Below, piece after piece: positions 1 through 6,619 of a DNA stretch of 10,893 nucleotides. Position numbers and translations under genes: made by a program. This DNA comes from a bacterium (lineage in GTDB: Bacteria > Bacillota_I > Bacilli_A > RFN20 > DUOF01): assembly GCA_012839015.1 (NCBI GenBank), contig DUOF01000007.1, forward strand, positions 1 through 10,893, in the 5' to 3' direction. Position 1 is the stretch's first letter. Each line of letters starts with the position of its first letter. The notes beneath the pieces are model-generated. The model saw only the letters and a program-made list of their open reading frames with translations, was not told the DNA's origin and ran no database searches.

Positions 1-10
1 AGCAAATTAA

Positions 11-34
11 TATAATGTAACCTTAAGGAGTGAT
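11..34 (+). promoter_or_regulatory. -10 box and ribosome binding site of the ABC operon
   Basis: A perfect TATAAT lies at 11-16 and a strong Shine-Dalgarno sequence, AAGGAGTGAT, at 25-34, with 8 bases between its GGAG core and the ATG at 39. Transcription would start near 23, giving a leader of about 16 nt, too short for a riboswitch or attenuator. The matching -35 would lie before base 1, so the promoter is only half visible. That the three transporter genes share this promoter is inferred from their tight spacing. Confidence 0.7.
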
Positions 35-38
35 ATAG

Positions 39-2393
39 ATGTTAAAGCTTGTGAAAATGAATAAAGATTATTTAACGCCTAACTACAAAGTAGAGGCGTT
101 GAGGAATGTTAATGTTGAATTTAGAAAGAATGAATTTGTTTCTATATTAGGTCCAAGTGGATGTGGTAAGACAACTCTGCTTAATATCATAGGTGGTCTT
201 GATAGATATACTAAAGGCGATTTATTTATTGATAAAAAGTCTACAAAAAAATTTAAGGATAGCGATTGGGATGCTTACCGTAATCACTCAATTGGATTTG
301 TTTTCCAAAGTTATAATCTTATTAGCCACTCTACTGTTTTAAGTAATGTCGAGTTAGCTTTAACCTTGTCTGGTGTAAGTAAACAAGAAAGGAAACAAAG
401 AGCTGTTAAAGTCTTAGAACAGGTTGGTCTACATGACCAATTATATAAGAAACCAAATCAATTATCAGGCGGACAGATGCAACGTGTTGCTATAGCTAGG
501 GCACTAATAAATGATCCTAGTATTATCCTAGCGGATGAACCAACCGGCGCCCTAGATACAGAAACCAGCAAACAAATATTAGATATATTAAAAGAAGTAT
601 CAAAAGATAGACTCGTCATTATGGTTACCCATAATGACAAGTTAGCTGCGGAATATTCTAATAGAATCATAAAATTATTGGATGGAGAAATCGTAGGTGA
701 CAGTAACCCCTATAATAGTGAATTCGAGGAACGCAAGGATAAAGGTGGTAAGAAGACCTCGATGTCATTTTTTACTGCCCTATTTCTTAGTTTCAAAAAT
801 TTAACTACTAAAAAAACGAGGACTATTTTAACAGCATTTGGAGGCAGCATCGGTATTATTGGAGTTGCTTTAATCTTGGCCTTATCTAATGGATTCCAAC
901 AATACATTGACAAAATGCAGGCTGATACAATGTCGAACTTCCCCCTTACAATTCAAGAGGAGGCTATTGATATAAGTGCCTTGAATTTTGATAGGAACAC
1001 GGAACTTGAGGAATATACTGAATTAGAAAAGATATTCATAAATAAGATAACTGAGAGATTTAAAGACATACAAATTACAAACAAAATAACCGATGAATAT
1101 ATTGAAAATGCCCTAAACACAATACCAAAAGAATTGTATCACTCAATTTCATATGAAAAACCCCATAATATTAATATATATAAGGAAGTTACACTAGGTA
1201 ATAATATTAAACAATATGAACAAATGAGGAGGGGGTCCGGGTCCGGGGCAATCTGGAAAGAGATAATCGATAACCAGGAATTCCTCTTGAGTCAATACGA
1301 TGTTTTGAAAGGAAGATTCCCTGAAGACAAACAAGAACTTGTTATTGTTCTTGATCGTTATAACCGTATTAGTGACAGTGTCCTAATGTCACTTGGACTA
1401 CTAAATCCTCTTGATCAAACTAGAGATAGTTTTGATTTTGATGAAATAATTGGCAGTGAATTTAGATGGATTTCAAATGATTTACTATACCCCTTAAAGG
1501 ATAATCCTGCCGAAGACACAGGACCATTTATTAATGGGAGAAGTAATAATGAAGATGTAGTAAATGAAGGTATCTATAACCAAGGTTTAAAACTAGAAAT
1601 AGTAGGAATTATAAGACCTAATGAGAATACTAGAATGGGAGCGATTGAGTCCACTGTTGGTTATACATCAATGTTGACTGACTATGTGTTAGAAAACAGC
1701 AAAGAGTCTAACATTGTTAACTGGATGACTCAGGAGGAAAATAAAAACATTAATCCTTTTAGTGGTCAGTTAATGACAGACAAAGAACACGAGGATCATT
1801 TGGCAGCTTTAGGTGGGATAGATAAAATAACCAAGGTTAATATCTATCCTAAAGATTTTAAAACAAAAGATAAAATAAAAGAACACCTAGATAATTATAA
1901 TGAAAATATTGAGAATGAAGAAGACCGTGTTTACTACACTGATTATGTTGAATTACTAATTTCCTCTATGAACACCGCGATTAAATCAATTAGTTACGTA
2001 CTAATTGCATTCACCTCTATATCATTAGTAGTATCTTCTATCATGATTGGTATTATTACCTATGTATCCGTAATAGAAAGAACTAAAGAGATTGGTATAT
2101 TAAGAAGTCTTGGTGCTAGGAAAAAAGACATCTCTAGGGTATTTATTGCAGAATCAGCAATTATAGGTTTTAGTGCTGGTTTAATAGGTGTAGTAATTGG
2201 GTTTATTTTAACCTTCCCAATTAATAGAATAATCAATAGACTAGTCCCTGAGATTGGTAATATAGCTAAAGCAAATATATTACACGCTTTAATATTAATT
2301 GCTATTAGTGTTTTATTAACTCTTATTGCAGGCTTTATTCCTTCAAAAATTGCTGCCAAAAAAGATCCAGTTATAGCCTTAAGAACGGAATAG
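39..2393 (+). CDS. MacB/FtsX-type ABC transporter, ATPase fused to permease
   Basis: A single 784-residue chain joins an ABC ATPase to a MacB/FtsX permease. ATPase (about 1-220): Walker A GPSGCGKT at 38-45, Q-loop Q90, signature LSGGQ at 142-146, Walker B with D166 and E167, switch H198, all intact. Membrane part: one helix at about 266-286, an outside domain at about 287-645, then three helices near 650-676, 703-727 and 746-768. The conserved FtsX loop ERTKEIGILRSLGARKKDI follows helix two (680-698). Proteins of this class drive outward movement or extraction of peptides, lipids or drugs by mechanotransmission and work as homodimers; the substrate is not readable here. At 784 residues it is longer than E. 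coli MacB (648), the excess lying in the outside domain. The start has a strong ribosome binding site. It leads an operon: the next gene starts 9 bases after its TAG stop. Confidence 0.9.
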   Translation: MLKLVKMNKDYLTPNYKVEALRNVNVEFRKNEFVSILGPSGCGKTTLLNIIGGLDRYTKGDLFIDKKSTKKFKDSDWDAYRNHSIGFVFQSYNLISHSTVLSNVELALTLSGVSKQERKQRAVKVLEQVGLHDQLYKKPNQLSGGQMQRVAIARALINDPSIILADEPTGALDTETSKQILDILKEVSKDRLVIMVTHNDKLAAEYSNRIIKLLDGEIVGDSNPYNSEFEERKDKGGKKTSMSFFTALFLSFKNLTTKKTRTILTAFGGSIGIIGVALILALSNGFQQYIDKMQADTMSNFPLTIQEEAIDISALNFDRNTELEEYTELEKIFINKITERFKDIQITNKITDEYIENALNTIPKELYHSISYEKPHNINIYKEVTLGNNIKQYEQMRRGSGSGAIWKEIIDNQEFLLSQYDVLKGRFPEDKQELVIVLDRYNRISDSVLMSLGLLNPLDQTRDSFDFDEIIGSEFRWISNDLLYPLKDNPAEDTGPFINGRSNNEDVVNEGIYNQGLKLEIVGIIRPNENTRMGAIESTVGYTSMLTDYVLENSKESNIVNWMTQEENKNINPFSGQLMTDKEHEDHLAALGGIDKITKVNIYPKDFKTKDKIKEHLDNYNENIENEEDRVYYTDYVELLISSMNTAIKSISYVLIAFTSISLVVSSIMIGIITYVSVIERTKEIGILRSLGARKKDISRVFIAESAIIGFSAGLIGVVIGFILTFPINRIINRLVPEIGNIAKANILHALILIAISVLLTLIAGFIPSKIAAKKDPVIALRTE
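1233..1248 (+). repeat. GC-rich tandem microrepeat inside the MacB-like gene
   Basis: Two copies of GGGTCC (1233-1238, 1239-1244) are followed by GGGG, and a GG at 1231-1232 joins the first copy to make a five-G run. The patch stands out in an AT-rich gene. It encodes Gly-Ser-Gly-Ser-Gly at residues 399-403, a flexible linker inside the extracellular domain. A 6-bp unit can expand or contract without shifting frame, so linker length could vary between strains. Confidence 0.75.
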
Positions 2394-2402
2394 GATAAGT
2401 AA

Positions 2403-4130
2403 ATGTCAAAGCTTATTAAATATTTTCGTTGGTACGACTATTTATTAATAACATTAACAATAATCCTTACCTTCTTGAGGGTTGGTTTTGACCTAACCCT
2501 ACCTGATCTTATGGCTGATATAGTGAGCGTTGTGATCGAAAATGGTTCTAGAAGTGAAATTTTCTCCATTGGATTAGAGATGCTTTTATATACCGTACTA
2601 GCAGTCATTAGTGTCTTCTTTATTAGTTTTTTATCCTCTAAAGTTGCAGCCAGGTTTGCTAATATCTTGAGAAGAAAAATGTATGAAAAGGTTCAGTCCT
2701 TTAGCGCGGAAGAGATGAATGACTTTTCTGTGGCAAGCTTAATAACTAGAACCACAAATGATATACAACAAGTCCAAAACCTTGTTGTATCGAGTCTTAG
2801 GATGGCCCTTCGGGCTCCTATTTTAGCGGTAGGTGCGATAATTAAAATCTGGGGGAGGTCGTCAAGTTTAACCTTAGTGACAGGTATTAGTATTTTTCTA
2901 ATTGTAGTGGTAATAACTTTTATTTTCATAAAAGTAGGACCTAAATTTAAAATAGTTCAAGAAAACATAGACGACCTAAACTTAGTAACTAGGGAGAATT
3001 TAACCGGATTAAGAGAAGTAAGGGCCCACAACGCAGAAGAATATCAAAAAGAGAAGTTTGAGCGGGTTAATGAAAAACTAACTAACACCAATATTTATGT
3101 TAATAGGATACTAATGATGATGCATCCGTTTATGAACCTAATCCTCAGCGGGACCAGTTTAGCTATTGTTTGGGTAGGTGCATATTTAATTAGTCAAAAT
3201 TCAATCAATCTACCTACCATGATGGCCTTTTCTCAATACGCTGTGCAGACTGTAATGGGCTTTATGATGCTAACAATTACTCTAATGATGTTTCCTAGGA
3301 GTTTTGTTTCTGCAAGAAGGGTTAGTGAGGTGTTACAAACTAAGGCTAAGATAAATAGTCCTCTAGAACCAGTAACTAAAACTGGTGAAACTGGAACAAT
3401 AGAATTTAAAGATGTTAGTTTTAGACACAAGGATGCTGAGGAATATATTTTAAAAAATATAAACTTAAAAATAAATAAGGGTGAAACCATTGGTTTTATA
3501 GGTTCCACTGGGAGTGGAAAGTCGACTCTAATAAACCTAATTTTAAGATTTTATGATGTTAGTGAGGGAACACTATTCATCAATGGACAAAATATAAAGG
3601 ACTATCCTCTAGAACAATTGCATGACCTTGTCGGATACATCCCGCAAAGAGCAATTTTATTTAGTGGAACCATAGCCTCAAACTTAAGACTTGGGAAAAA
3701 AGATGCAAGTGAAGAGGAGATGTTACAGGCGTTAAAAACCGCGGATATGGATAAATTTATTAAGAGACAGGAAGATGGTTTGCAGTACAAGGTATCTCGT
3801 GCAGGACAAAATTTTTCTGGTGGACAAAAACAAAGACTGAGTATCGCCAGGGGTATCATAAAGCAAAGAGAGTTCTTTGTCTTTGATGACACCTTCTCCG
3901 CTTTGGATAATAAAACAGACTCTAGAGTTAGAAAAAATTTAATAAAACATATTAAAGGTGCCACGACCCTTATTGTATCTCAAAGGGTAGGTACAATTAT
4001 GAATAGTGACAAGATAGTAGTTTTAGATAAGGGTGAAATAGTAGGTTTTGGCACACATAGAGAACTATTAAAAGAAAACAAGATCTATCAAGAAATAGCC
4101 AGTTCCCAACTGTCAAAGGAGAATTTATAA
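2403..4130 (+). CDS. Heterodimeric ABC exporter, subunit with degenerate ATP site
   Basis: This is a 575-residue type IV ABC exporter half: six membrane helices (near 12-32, 56-78, 135-152, 155-178, 240-263, 275-297), then a nucleotide-binding domain. Visible motifs are Walker A GSTGSGKS (367-374), Q-loop Q415, signature FSGGQ (471-475), Walker B FFVFDD with D496 where the catalytic glutamate normally sits, D-loop SALD (499-502), and Q527 where the switch histidine normally sits. The Glu-to-Asp and His-to-Gln changes are those of the non-catalytic subunit in LmrCD, BmrCD and TM287/288 heterodimers, multidrug or peptide exporters. The next gene supplies the partner. The start ATG lies 9 bases after the upstream stop, with a modest AGGA (2392-2395) overlapping that stop, so translation is probably coupled. 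The substrate cannot be told from sequence. Confidence 0.9.
   Translation: MSKLIKYFRWYDYLLITLTIILTFLRVGFDLTLPDLMADIVSVVIENGSRSEIFSIGLEMLLYTVLAVISVFFISFLSSKVAARFANILRRKMYEKVQSFSAEEMNDFSVASLITRTTNDIQQVQNLVVSSLRMALRAPILAVGAIIKIWGRSSSLTLVTGISIFLIVVVITFIFIKVGPKFKIVQENIDDLNLVTRENLTGLREVRAHNAEEYQKEKFERVNEKLTNTNIYVNRILMMMHPFMNLILSGTSLAIVWVGAYLISQNSINLPTMMAFSQYAVQTVMGFMMLTITLMMFPRSFVSARRVSEVLQTKAKINSPLEPVTKTGETGTIEFKDVSFRHKDAEEYILKNINLKINKGETIGFIGSTGSGKSTLINLILRFYDVSEGTLFINGQNIKDYPLEQLHDLVGYIPQRAILFSGTIASNLRLGKKDASEEEMLQALKTADMDKFIKRQEDGLQYKVSRAGQNFSGGQKQRLSIARGIIKQREFFVFDDTFSALDNKTDSRVRKNLIKHIKGATTLIVSQRVGTIMNSDKIVVLDKGEIVGFGTHRELLKENKIYQEIASSQLSKENL
2763..2790 (+). repeat. Perfect 10-bp inverted repeat inside the exporter gene
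   Basis: ATACAACAAG (2763-2772) and CTTGTTGTAT (2781-2790) are exact reverse complements around an 8-base loop, encoding residues near 121-130. A short GCCC/GGGC hairpin follows at 2805-2815. There is no T-run, so this is not a terminator. It may be a chance structure or an mRNA element that slows ribosomes or guides processing. Confidence 0.6.
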
Positions 4131-5917
4131 TGTCCAGGGGTAGGCACGGTAACACTCGTATAGTGGAAAAACCAAACAATTTCAAGGAATCCATTCTAAA
4201 ACTTGTAAGGTTTTTAAAGCCCTATAGGAAGCAACTTATAGTCTCTTCCTTATTATCTATTATTGCTACTATTCTAAATATTGTCGGGCCTTTCTTTTTA
4301 GGAAAGATAACCTCACAAATTCAAATTGATATAACTAATGGTGACCCGATAAATTTACAAGCTATTTCTATAATCGGTATCATTTTGGTTAGTCTTTATT
4401 CTCTTTCCTCTTTATTCTTCTTGTCACAATCAACAGTAATGAGTAAAGTAGTTCAAAACATGGGAAAAAATCTAAGAACGAGAATAAACTCTAAAATAAA
4501 CAACTTACCTTTAAGTTATTTCAATTCTAATAGCTATGGTGATGTTTTAAGTAGGGTTAGTAATGATGTAGATATGATTACGGATTCACTAAATAAAATA
4601 GTCTCGAGGATTATATCCTCTATTACAACCTTGGTGAGTGTTATTGTTATAATGCTTATAATAAGTAGAACATTGACTCTAATAACATTAATCTTTGTGC
4701 CTCTTAATTTTATATTTGTAGGCTTAATAGTCAAGTTCTCCCAGAGATACTTTAGAGAACAACAAATGCAACTTGGTGAAATAAATGACCATATAGAGGA
4801 AATGTACTCTGGTCACAGTATTATTAAGATATTTAATGCTCAAGAAGAGAAAATAAAAGATTTTGACAAAATAAATAAGAAACTATATAAAAGTGCATGG
4901 CGTTCCCAGTTTTTTGCAGGATTGATGTTCCCTATTATGAGATTTGTTGGCAATTTAAGTTATTTAGCAATTTCGATATATGGGGGAAATCTAGCTCTAA
5001 AAGGCAAAATACTAATTGGTGATATTCAAAGTTTCCTAATCTATGTTAGACGTTTTAATGAACCGGTTTCTCAAATTGCAGAACTTACAGGAGTACTACA
5101 GTCAACCGCAGCGGCAGCAGAAAGGGTTTTTGAATTCCTTGAGGTGGAGGAGTTAGAGGATGAAAAGCATAAAACAAAAGTGTTAGAGGATGTCAGGGGT
5201 AAGGTTGAATTCAAAAATGTCACCTTCGGTTACACAAAAGGGAATAAAATAATTAAAGACTTTTCGATAGTTGTTAAACCTGGTCAAAAGGTAGCCCTAG
5301 TCGGTCCAACCGGGGCAGGAAAAACAACAATAGTTAATCTATTGATGCGTTTTTATGAAGTCGATAAGGGAGAAATACTGATCGATGATGTCCCTACTAG
5401 GGAAATAACTAGAGAAAATGTTAGTAGACTTTTTTCTATGGTCTTGCAGGACACTTGGCTTTTTAAAGGGACAATAAGGGAAAATATAGTATACGGAGAG
5501 GACAATGTAAGTGAACAAGAGCTTGAACGGGCATATAAGGCTGCAAATGTTGATCACTTTATAAAGTCGCTTCCAAAAGGACATAATATGGAACTTGATG
5601 AAAATTCCAATATCTCGCAAGGCCAAAAACAGTTGATAACGATTGCAAGGGCTATGGTTAAAAATGCCCCGATGCTTATTTTAGATGAGGCTACTTCCTC
5701 TGTGGATACAAGAACCGAAACATTAATTCAAAAGGCAATGGATGATTTAATGAAGGGTAAAACAAGTTTTATCATCGCGCATAGATTATCTACTATAAAG
5801 AATGCAGATTTAATTTTAGTTATGAAGGACGGTCGAATAGTTGAACAAGGTAATCACGAAGAACTGTTGAAAAAGGGCGGATTCTATAGTGAACTATATA
5901 ATGCGCAGTTTAATTAA
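4130..5917 (+). CDS. Heterodimeric ABC exporter, catalytic subunit
   Basis: This 595-residue partner has a basic N-terminal stretch and the segment FLKPYRKQL (28-36) seen at the start of this subunit class, six helices (near 36-56, 78-100, 158-178, 180-202, 262-284, 295-317) and a nucleotide-binding domain. Walker A is GPTGAGKT (392-399), Q-loop Q440, Walker B MLILDE with intact catalytic E520, D-loop SSVD (523-526) and switch H551. Its signature reads ISQGQ (495-499) instead of LSGGQ. The working ATP site should therefore pair this Walker A/B with the FSGGQ of the upstream subunit, while ISQGQ pairs with the degenerate Walker B. The ATG shares one base with the upstream TAA (TAATG), and AAAGGAG at 4115-4121 lies 8 bases before it, fitting coupled, balanced synthesis. 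Likely an exporter of drugs, lipids or peptides; substrate unknown. Confidence 0.92.
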   Translation: MSRGRHGNTRIVEKPNNFKESILKLVRFLKPYRKQLIVSSLLSIIATILNIVGPFFLGKITSQIQIDITNGDPINLQAISIIGIILVSLYSLSSLFFLSQSTVMSKVVQNMGKNLRTRINSKINNLPLSYFNSNSYGDVLSRVSNDVDMITDSLNKIVSRIISSITTLVSVIVIMLIISRTLTLITLIFVPLNFIFVGLIVKFSQRYFREQQMQLGEINDHIEEMYSGHSIIKIFNAQEEKIKDFDKINKKLYKSAWRSQFFAGLMFPIMRFVGNLSYLAISIYGGNLALKGKILIGDIQSFLIYVRRFNEPVSQIAELTGVLQSTAAAAERVFEFLEVEELEDEKHKTKVLEDVRGKVEFKNVTFGYTKGNKIIKDFSIVVKPGQKVALVGPTGAGKTTIVNLLMRFYEVDKGEILIDDVPTREITRENVSRLFSMVLQDTWLFKGTIRENIVYGEDNVSEQELERAYKAANVDHFIKSLPKGHNMELDENSNISQGQKQLITIARAMVKNAPMLILDEATSSVDTRTETLIQKAMDDLMKGKTSFIIAHRLSTIKNADLILVMKDGRIVEQGNHEELLKKGGFYSELYNAQFN

Positions 5918-5940
5918 AAAAAGACAGGAAAAACCTGTCT
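5916..5940 (-). terminator. Intrinsic terminator for the minus-strand SUKH gene
   Basis: AGACAGG (5922-5928) and CCTGTCT (5934-5940) form a perfect 7-bp stem with a 5-base loop. Read on the minus strand the stem is followed by a run of seven T (complement of 5916-5922). On the plus strand no T-run follows, so this hairpin acts on transcripts coming from the SUKH gene. It begins directly after the stop codon of the exporter gene. Confidence 0.8.
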
Positions 5941-5949
5941 GTTATAGTA

Positions 5950-5978
5950 AATAAAAACAGCCTAGGGCTGTTTTTATT
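5950..5978. terminator. Bidirectional terminator between convergent genes
   Basis: AAAAACAGCC (5953-5962) and GGCTGTTTTT (5966-5975) form a perfect stem around the loop TAG, extendable to 13 bp (5950-5978). With A-runs on one side and T-runs on the other it can end transcripts from both directions, and it is the only good terminator for the plus-strand ABC operon. The SUKH stop codon (5974-5976) lies inside the stem. Confidence 0.85.
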
Positions 5979-6498
5979 CTTCGTCTTCTTCTCCCTCAGA
6001 GAATGCTCCAGTGTAGTAGTCAATTTCTGCCATGATTACTTCAACTAAATAATCATAAACAATACCCGCTTCTTTGTTCTTGGTGTCCCATAAAACATAA
6101 CTTAGATAACCCTCTTCATCAAGTGTGGCACACACAACGAATAAATCAGATGATTTCCCAACAATTAGATAGTTTTCTGGGATATTAAATTCTTTTCTAG
6201 TAGGAGCAGTGGCGTTATTGTAGTATAAACCATTTTTATCATTATCATCTTCAGTAAGTTGATAAAGGGTTAAGTCAAAAAACTTAGCACCATTAGTCAT
6301 TAATAAGACATGAATTAAATCTCCTGGGAATTCAAAGCCAACTAGATCTTGCACCTCATCAAGTAGGTGCTCCATTGAGTCATCTATTCCTTCATAAAAT
6401 TTAATAAAGTCTTCATAACCTAGAAGTGGTCTAAACAATGGATAGTAATCCGTATCTTCGATTACAGCCAATAATTCCTCTAAACTAATCTCGTTCAT
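5974..6498 (-). CDS. SUKH (SMI1/KNR4-like) domain protein
   Basis: This 174-residue soluble protein has no signal peptide or membrane helix. The SUKH pattern is visible from about residue 45 to 155: a helix leading into VGFEFPGDLIHVLLMTNG (53-70), then IPENYLIVGKSSD (106-118) and YVLWDTKNKEAGIVYD (134-149), equivalent to the family's G-x-x-x-P, NG, hIG and WD-like positions. It ends in an acidic tail (EGEEDEE). SUKH proteins are best known as immunity or antitoxin proteins of polymorphic and contact-dependent toxin systems (for example B. subtilis YobK), but stand-alone copies of unknown role are common. No toxin gene is visible nearby. The ATG is preceded on the minus strand by AAAGGAG (6506-6512) with 7 bases between. 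It converges on the ABC operon and diverges from whiA, so it is transcribed alone. The family call is by motif reading; the function is unknown. Confidence 0.75.
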   Translation of the reverse strand: MNEISLEELLAVIEDTDYYPLFRPLLGYEDFIKFYEGIDDSMEHLLDEVQDLVGFEFPGDLIHVLLMTNGAKFFDLTLYQLTEDDNDKNGLYYNNATAPTRKEFNIPENYLIVGKSSDLFVVCATLDEEGYLSYVLWDTKNKEAGIVYDYLVEVIMAEIDYYTGAFSEGEEDEE

Positions 6499-6527
6499 AA
6501 TATCTCTCCTTTGTAGATTCTACTAAA

Positions 6528-6556
6528 ATTATAAGTTATTCACTGATAAATTACAC
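6528..6556 (-). promoter_or_regulatory. Promoter of the SUKH gene
   Basis: On the minus strand a perfect TATAAT (6528-6533) is preceded, at 17 bases, by a weak -35 candidate GTGTAA (6551-6556). Transcription would start near 6521, about 23 bases upstream of the ATG. The -35 is poor, so another factor may help. Confidence 0.5.
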
Positions 6557-6560
6557 TAGT

Positions 6561-6590
6561 TTGCCTGCTTTTTTTATTATTTGTGATAAT
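6561..6590 (+). promoter_or_regulatory. Promoter of whiA, extended -10 type
   Basis: TTGCCT (6561-6566) and GATAAT (6585-6590) are separated by 18 bases, and TGT (6582-6584) directly before the hexamer makes an extended -10. Transcription would start near 6597, leaving a leader of about 20 nt. The -35 lies only 4 bases from the SUKH -35 candidate on the other strand. Confidence 0.6.
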
Positions 6591-6605
6591 ATATTAGAGA
6601 TAGAT

Positions 6606-6619
6606 AGGTGATATATGTG
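6606..6619 (+). promoter_or_regulatory. Ribosome binding site fixing the whiA GTG start
   Basis: AGGTGAT begins at 6606, and its AGGTG core is 6 bases from the GTG at 6617. The earlier in-frame GTG at 6608 lies inside this binding site, so it cannot be the start. Starting at 6617 gives MSFSIEVKEE, the usual beginning of WhiA proteins. Confidence 0.8.

Noticed and set aside
5339..5626. Minus-strand open frames of 60-120 codons across the ABC, whiA and ppdK genes
   Set aside because: All lie opposite strongly conserved coding sequence and show no family motif, so they are shadows of the real genes.
5974..6498. SUKH gene as half of a toxin-antitoxin or polymorphic toxin locus
   Set aside because: No second small gene overlaps or adjoins it on the same strand. 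Its neighbours are an ABC exporter and whiA, and its transcript appears monocistronic.
6608..6610. Earlier in-frame GTG as the start of whiA
   Set aside because: It lies inside the ribosome binding site AGGTGAT, and starting at 6617 gives the conserved MSFS N-terminus of the family.
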